NCBI GenBank assembly: GCA_948567375.1
Contig: OX419762.1
Span: forward strand, 35,321,034-35,385,033
Direction: 5' to 3'
Length of the DNA stretch: 64,000 nucleotides
Origin: Lunularia cruciata
Taxonomy: Eukaryota; Streptophyta; Marchantiopsida; Lunulariales; Lunulariaceae
The position numbers were made by a program, and so were the translations under genes. Positions within the stretch are counted from its first letter, which is position 1, and every line of letters begins with the position of its first letter. The notes under the pieces are model-generated. The model saw nothing but the letters and a program-made list of their open reading frames with translations. It had not been told where the DNA came from and did not search any database. Below are positions 59,115 through 64,000 of the stretch, piece by piece.

Positions 59115-62100
59115 ATGGGGAAACTTCCGGTTTTCTTTGGCAAGGATGGAGAAGATGTGGAGGCCTTTGTGAGAGACTTCAAGAGAGCTTGCATAGGAAA
59201 CAATGAGAGGAGGAAGAATGAGTGGGCCTCATTATTACCAGATTTCTTTGAGGATGCAGCACTTACATGGTATGAGTCAGAATACCAAAAGAGAGAGAGG
59301 AGAGAGGGGGAAGAGGAGTCTTGGGAGACTTTGACTTTAGCACTCATTGAGAACTTTCTTCCTGATGAGAGTTATGAGAGATTGATGAGTGAGGTTACAT
59401 TTCTCAAGCAAGGAGATGGAGAGAAAGTGAGGGTCTATGTGGAAAGAGTGGAAAAGTTGGAGTCCAGATTTCGCATAGTGTTGAGGAAGGGTGGGGATGA
59501 TGTGGAGACTACAATGATTGGCATAGGGGCCATGCTCACCAAGAATTTTGTGGGAGGATTGAGACCACAAATTAGAAGCAAGGTGAGATATGAGAAACCT
59601 TCTTCCAAGGTTGAAGCTATCAAGATCGCAATTCGTATGGAGGAGAGTTTGGAAGGGGATGAGAGTGATTTGGTGGTGAAGGAGGTTGTGCATCCTCCTC
59701 AAGGCTACAAGTATGGTGGAACTTCTGATACTTTGGTGACAAGGGTTGCACCACAAGTAGTAGTTGCTCCAATTCTTGCACCTCTACCAAAAGATCCACT
59801 CCAAACCATCACAGAACAACTTGCGGATCTCAAGATCAATGTGGTGCAACTATGGGAGAAGAGAGAGGTGGATCAGAATGTAGGGAGAGGACCTAGGAGT
59901 TATGGAAACTATCCATATAGAGGAGGCCAACCAGCCAACAATTTCAATGATAGAAATTGTTTTGGTTGTGGAGGAAGAGGCCATATCCAAAGGAATTGCC
60001 CAAATTCCACTTACCATGGAGGAAGGGGTTATGAGGGAGCCAATAGAGGGAAAGAGGGAGGTAGTGAAACCCAAGTGGCTCCTAATCCCAACAAAGGTAA
60101 GGGGATAGCATCCATAGATGTGGTTGAGAGCAAGTATGAGAAGGGAGAGTGCTCAAACTCCAAGGGTCTTAATTTGGAGCTTTTGGCACAAGAGAAGAAG
60201 AGAGCTCGTTTTGCAGAGGATGTTCACTCTTCTCAAGGATTTACTTCAAGCAAGGATACTCCTATGTCTACTAGGAGCACTCGCACCTCAACACCATCAA
60301 CAACAAAGACTCCAAGGAAGAAGTTGGGGATGGAGGACTTCTTGATCTCAAAGCAAAAATGGAACTACAATGTGTTGGAGGATGTTGGTAGTCACAAGGC
60401 TAACATCACAGTGGGCCAATTAATTGCTTTGAACCCTACCTTGAGAAAGGAGCTTAGAGGTGGTTTGAGTTCTACAAGGAGCAAAAAGAAGAAGAAGGCA
60501 AAAGTTCCAGTATCAATGGGGGTGGTGGATGCCAAGCCAGCACCATGGGAGGCTTGTGAATATGCCTCCAAGATTGATGTGAGAGTGAATGGTCACAACA
60601 TCAAGGATGCATTGGTTGATGGAGGATCAGCAGTAAATGCCATGTCAGAAAGGTTGATGAAGAAGTTGAGTATGATACCCTCAAGACCTTCAACATTTGT
60701 GGTGAGCATGGCAAACAAGCAACAAGTTCGACCAGTAGGGGTGATGGATAAGGTGGTAGTTTCAGTTATGGGAGTTCAAAATCTCATGACTTTCCAAGTC
60801 TTGAAGGATTCAAGCTATGACTTACTTCTTGGGAGGCCATGGTTGAGAGCAGCACGCACAACTGATCGATGGCACAAAGGGTACTTAAGGATTGGGCCAT
60901 CAAACCATAGAGTCACTGTTCCTGTGACTAACACCACCAACACTTCACATTCAGATACCCCATCTTCTGATTATTGGGAATCTGATTCTGAAGGAGGAGC
61001 TTCAGGTGTGGACACAAGCATGGAAGAGGAGACTTCCACGGAGGAGGATGAATCTGAATCTGATTCAGATGTGTATCCTTTGTGTGCTATGGATTTTGCA
61101 CCTAAGCCAGAGGTTTTGAAGGACCCAGATAAATCACCATTGACACTTGAGGAGGTAGAGAGAAGGTTATCTACCCTCAAGTATGGCCCAAATGTTACCA
61201 AGGAGGAGAAGGTGAGATTTGAGGAGATTTTCCGCAAGTTCATCCATGTGTTTGCTTTTAGTTACAAGGATTTGAAGGAAGTCACCTTGGAGGAGCACAA
61301 GATAGAGGTGGAGTCACATGCAAGACCAATCCGCCAAAAGCAACGTCGCATTAGCCCACCAATATCTTTGGTTGTGAAGGAGGAGATTGATAAGCTCAAG
61401 GAGGCTGGATTTATCTTTGAGGTGGAGAATTCAGAATGGGTGTCTCCAATTGTCATTGTGAAGAAAAAAAATGGCAAGCTTCGGGTATGTGTGGATTACA
61501 AGAAGCTCAATGCTGTTACCAAGAAGGACTACTACCCATTGCCATTCATTGATGAGATCTTGGAGGAGGTTGCAGGTCATGAGAGGTACAGTTTTGGAGA
61601 TGGTTATAGTGGATATAACCAAATCAAGATTGCACCAGAGCATCAACAACTCACCACATTCACCACACCTTGGGGAACTTACGCTTTCAAGGTCATGCCT
61701 TTTGGGCTTTGCAATGCTCCAGCCACATTCCAACGGTTCATGAACAAGGTATTTGAACCTTTCATTGGGAAATTTGTGAGAGATTTCATTGATGACTTTT
61801 GTGTCTATGGGAGCAAGGAGGAGCACTTTGAGCACCTAATCAAAGTCTTGCAACGCTTGGATGAGGCAAATGCATCACTCAACCCAGAGAAGTGCATTTT
61901 TGGATGTGAAGAAGGTCTACTTTTGGGGCACATCATCTCCAAGGATGGAATAGCAGTTGATCCTGAGAAGGTGAGGAAAATCTCAGACCTTCCATTCCCT
62001 TCAAGCTTGACAAAGTTATGCCAATTCTTGGGAATGGTTGGGTACTATAGGAGGTTCATCTTCTCATTTTCCAACAAGGCTTATGCATTGACCATCTACA

Positions 62101-63941
62101 TGAAGAAGGGTGTAGATTACATGGTGATTTTGGAAGACAAGGAGGCTCTCAAAGCTTTTGAGGAGCTCAAGCAATCCCTTGTTGTAGCTCCAATTCTTGC
62201 TAAACCTGATTGGAGTAAGCCTTTCATCCTCTACACTGATGCTTCTAATGTAGCTATAGGATGCACTCTTAGTCAATTAGACCAAAATGGGCATGATCAT
62301 CCAATAGCTTATGCTAGTAGGCAGATGGTTTCAGCAGAGAAGAACTACTCTGTCACAGAGAGAGAAGGGTTGGCAATGATCTTTGGTCTCAAGAAGTTTA
62401 GACACTACTTGATTGGAGGGAAAGCCACAATTGTCACGGATCACAAGGCTTTGAAGTACATCTTCAACAAGCCTAATGTTGAAGGGAGACTAGCAAGGTG
62501 GATGATTCTCTTGTCTGAGTATGACTACACAATTGAGGATAGGCCAGGAAAGAAACATGCAAATGCTGATTTGTTATCTAGAGCCTATGATCATGATGGA
62601 GATGAGCCAGTAGATGATTCCTTCCCGGATGAGGAGCTCATGACAATCTCAGTCACTCAAGAGGTTCCAATGGAGTACAAGGAGATTGTGGATTTTGTGA
62701 CAAGAGGTAACTATCCAGAAGGGATGCATGCTAGGGAGAGGAAGGCCCTTGCAGCAAGATCTAGACCTTACACAATGGTGGATGATATTCTTTTTCACCA
62801 AGGAGCAGATGGTCTACTTCGAAGAGCAGTGGGTAAGGAAGAGTCTATCCTACTCATAAAGGAGTTTCATGAAGGTTTAGTATGTGGAGGACACTTTGCA
62901 GGAAAGGTGACTGCTTTCAAGATTCTAGATGCAGGTTACCATTGGAGAGGGATTTTCAAGGATTGTCTTGATTATTGCAAAACTTGTCATGTTTGTCAAG
63001 CTTTTGCTAGAAAGTCTACATCCACTCCACCACTTAGATCAATTCCATTGCTAGGACCCTTTGAGAAGTGGGGAATTGATTTTGTAGGACCTCTCAATAG
63101 AACCCCAAGGAACAATCGGTACATTGTGGTAGTTACTGATTACCTTACCAAGTGGGTTGAGGCTAGACCATTGAGGGACAAGAATGAAGATGAAGTGGGT
63201 AGATTTCTTTATGAACGCATTATCACTAGGTTTGGATGCCCTTTGGAGTTGGTTTCTGATAGAGGAGGAGAGTTTACAAGAAGCATTACTACAGCCATGC
63301 TACGACATTTCTCTATCACACATAGAGTAACTACATCCTATAAGCCAAATTCCAATGGCTTGGCAGAGAGAACCAATCAGACCTTGTGCATGATGTTGGC
63401 CAAAGATGCAGAAATGGAGGGGGCTAAACATCATTGGGACAAGAGGATTCATGCAGTTTTGTGGGAGTATAGGACAACCATGAAGACTTCCACTGGATAT
63501 TCTCCATTCCAATTGGTGTATGGTATTGAGTCTACCTTACCTATTCACTTTGATCTTCCTACCTTCCAAAGCATTCATAGGAGATTGAAGAAAGCACAAG
63601 GAAGTGATGCAGAGAAGTCAAGGAAGGATCAACTCATGGAGTTGGAAGAGGCAAGAGCAATTGCTATGGTTCGAGTGGAGCAAGCCCAAAGGAAACAAAA
63701 GGAGAGCTATGACAAGAGGCAAGGCAAGAAGAAGGTGGAGCCTTTCAAAGAAGGTGATTGGGTAATGTTGTTTGATTCCATTCGATTCAAGAGAGTACAA
63801 AAGAAGTTTTTGCCTAAGTACTTTGGACCTTTCATAGTAGAGAAGGTGTGGGGAAATTACACTTATGATCTCAAGGAGTTGGGAGGAAGACACTTTGATA
63901 GGATTAACCATGATAAGTTGAAGATGTACCATAGAAGGTAG
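59115..63941 (+). CDS. gag-pol: Gag-Pol polyprotein of Ty3/gypsy element A
   Basis: 1608 residues in one frame, no lesion. Gag core about 20-170 (TWYESEYQKR, FLPDESYERL), and zinc knuckle Cys282-Cys285-His290-Cys295. Protease has the Asp502 motif ALVDGGSAVN, ending LLLGRPWL (about 571-577), and an acidic Ser/Glu/Asp-rich spacer follows (about 620-652). RT spans about 740-930 with VKKKNGKLRVCVDYKKLN, MPFGLCNAPATFQ and the active site FIDDF (891-895). RNase H spans about 1035-1155 (LYTDAS, TDHKAL). Integrase has His1252/His1260/Cys1291/Cys1294, catalytic Asp1322, Asp1382 and Glu1418 with 35-residue spacing, and a C-terminal GPF module (1571). No chromodomain follows. Start ATG 59115 directly precedes the Gag core (MGKLPVFFGKDGEDVEAF). 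Protease and Pol come from the single polyprotein, without a visible frameshift. Confidence 0.97.
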   Translation: MGKLPVFFGKDGEDVEAFVRDFKRACIGNNERRKNEWASLLPDFFEDAALTWYESEYQKRERREGEEESWETLTLALIENFLPDESYERLMSEVTFLKQGDGEKVRVYVERVEKLESRFRIVLRKGGDDVETTMIGIGAMLTKNFVGGLRPQIRSKVRYEKPSSKVEAIKIAIRMEESLEGDESDLVVKEVVHPPQGYKYGGTSDTLVTRVAPQVVVAPILAPLPKDPLQTITEQLADLKINVVQLWEKREVDQNVGRGPRSYGNYPYRGGQPANNFNDRNCFGCGGRGHIQRNCPNSTYHGGRGYEGANRGKEGGSETQVAPNPNKGKGIASIDVVESKYEKGECSNSKGLNLELLAQEKKRARFAEDVHSSQGFTSSKDTPMSTRSTRTSTPSTTKTPRKKLGMEDFLISKQKWNYNVLEDVGSHKANITVGQLIALNPTLRKELRGGLSSTRSKKKKKAKVPVSMGVVDAKPAPWEACEYASKIDVRVNGHNIKDALVDGGSAVNAMSERLMKKLSMIPSRPSTFVVSMANKQQVRPVGVMDKVVVSVMGVQNLMTFQVLKDSSYDLLLGRPWLRAARTTDRWHKGYLRIGPSNHRVTVPVTNTTNTSHSDTPSSDYWESDSEGGASGVDTSMEEETSTEEDESESDSDVYPLCAMDFAPKPEVLKDPDKSPLTLEEVERRLSTLKYGPNVTKEEKVRFEEIFRKFIHVFAFSYKDLKEVTLEEHKIEVESHARPIRQKQRRISPPISLVVKEEIDKLKEAGFIFEVENSEWVSPIVIVKKKNGKLRVCVDYKKLNAVTKKDYYPLPFIDEILEEVAGHERYSFGDGYSGYNQIKIAPEHQQLTTFTTPWGTYAFKVMPFGLCNAPATFQRFMNKVFEPFIGKFVRDFIDDFCVYGSKEEHFEHLIKVLQRLDEANASLNPEKCIFGCEEGLLLGHIISKDGIAVDPEKVRKISDLPFPSSLTKLCQFLGMVGYYRRFIFSFSNKAYALTIYMKKGVDYMVILEDKEALKAFEELKQSLVVAPILAKPDWSKPFILYTDASNVAIGCTLSQLDQNGHDHPIAYASRQMVSAEKNYSVTEREGLAMIFGLKKFRHYLIGGKATIVTDHKALKYIFNKPNVEGRLARWMILLSEYDYTIEDRPGKKHANADLLSRAYDHDGDEPVDDSFPDEELMTISVTQEVPMEYKEIVDFVTRGNYPEGMHARERKALAARSRPYTMVDDILFHQGADGLLRRAVGKEESILLIKEFHEGLVCGGHFAGKVTAFKILDAGYHWRGIFKDCLDYCKTCHVCQAFARKSTSTPPLRSIPLLGPFEKWGIDFVGPLNRTPRNNRYIVVVTDYLTKWVEARPLRDKNEDEVGRFLYERIITRFGCPLELVSDRGGEFTRSITTAMLRHFSITHRVTTSYKPNSNGLAERTNQTLCMMLAKDAEMEGAKHHWDKRIHAVLWEYRTTMKTSTGYSPFQLVYGIESTLPIHFDLPTFQSIHRRLKKAQGSDAEKSRKDQLMELEEARAIAMVRVEQAQRKQKESYDKRQGKKKVEPFKEGDWVMLFDSIRFKRVQKKFLPKYFGPFIVEKVWGNYTYDLKELGGRHFDRINHDKLKMYHRR

Positions 63942-63975
63942 AGAGACCTTCACTTTGATGACAAAGTGAAAACTT

Positions 63976-63989
63976 AGTCCGGGGGTAAA
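63976..63989 (+). other. Polypurine tract of element A
   Basis: AGTCCGGGGGTAAA lies immediately before the 3' LTR. The G-run is the likely plus-strand primer. The TAAA between it and the LTR is a slight departure from an uninterrupted purine tract. Confidence 0.6.
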
Positions 63990-64000
63990 TGTAACACCCA
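63990..64000 (+). mobile_element. Start of the 3' LTR of element A
   Basis: TGTAACACCCA, identical to the first 11 bp of the 5' LTR. The rest lies outside the window. Confidence 0.9.

Larger units (their letters stand above)
56855..64000 (+). mobile_element. Intact Ty3/gypsy retrotransposon A (right end beyond window)
   Basis: Complete 5' LTR, primer-binding site, long leader with small ORFs, uninterrupted Gag-Pol, purine-rich tract and the first 11 bp of the 3' LTR (63990-64000), identical to the 5' LTR start. The full element should be about 7.8 kb. The domain order protease-RT-RNase H-integrase is Ty3/gypsy. Lack of a chromodomain, the DGGS protease and the FIDD RT box place it outside the chromoviruses, with Athila/Tat-like or bryophyte/lycophyte non-chromodomain lineages. 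It is the only coding-competent element in the window, so it is the youngest. Confidence 0.93.

Noticed and set aside
59337-59756. 139-codon minus-strand frame inside Gag-Pol
   Set aside because: Shadow of the strongly supported plus-strand Gag-Pol coding sequence.
1-64000. CRISPR arrays, bacterial operons, rRNA genes, organelle insertions or telomeric repeats
   Set aside because: No regular short repeat-spacer array, no operon-like gene strings, no rRNA or plastid/mitochondrial gene sequence and no telomere-type arrays were seen. Introns and LTR elements show plant nuclear DNA.

Overview
This window is nuclear DNA from a land plant. It holds one convincing single-copy host gene, an intron-containing CONSTANS-like (B-box/CCT) gene on the minus strand at 11.8-13.3 kb. 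Almost everything else is transposable elements in all stages of decay. The COL protein has two tandem B-boxes, a CCT domain and a C-terminal VP motif. From recalled group I COL sequences of mosses and early-diverging plants, a bryophyte or lycophyte is the most likely source, but the sequence alone does not settle the species.

Layout. 0-11 kb: a GC-rich degenerate tract, a PIF/Harbinger transposase pseudogene (minus), short tandem repeats, copies of an unclassified dispersed repeat, a 69-bp near-perfect hairpin and a run of local tandem duplications (8.8-10.2 kb). 11.8-14.5 kb: the COL gene and its 5' flank. 15.3-21.5 kb: another dispersed-repeat copy, then a decayed chromodomain Ty3/gypsy element (minus) with a solo LTR of its own family nested in it. 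21.5-24 kb: a decayed LINE-like reverse transcriptase (minus). 24-34 kb: mostly anonymous sequence with three repeat copies and one 168-bp tandem duplication.

34.2-44.6 kb is a readable nest: a plus-strand chromovirus (LTRs at 34.26 and 44.25 kb) was split at its gag zinc knuckle by a second, minus-strand chromovirus (35671-42668). That element was in turn interrupted by two solo LTRs from two other families. 45.0-45.5 kb is a long inverted repeat whose arms meet almost without a loop. 46-49 kb holds a second LINE-like RT remnant (plus). 50.7-55.4 kb is a third chromovirus (minus) with one LTR and a visible chromodomain.

56.86-64.0 kb is a young, apparently intact Ty3/gypsy element on the plus strand with a 1608-residue Gag-Pol ORF, running off the right edge 11 bp into its 3' LTR. 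It has no chromodomain. Its long leader carries extra small ORFs: a zinc-knuckle protein and two related proteins of about 55 residues, one on each side of it. That arrangement is the most unusual coding signal in the window. The LTR of this element also occurs as a near-identical solo LTR at 41.1 kb, so the family has been active more than once here.
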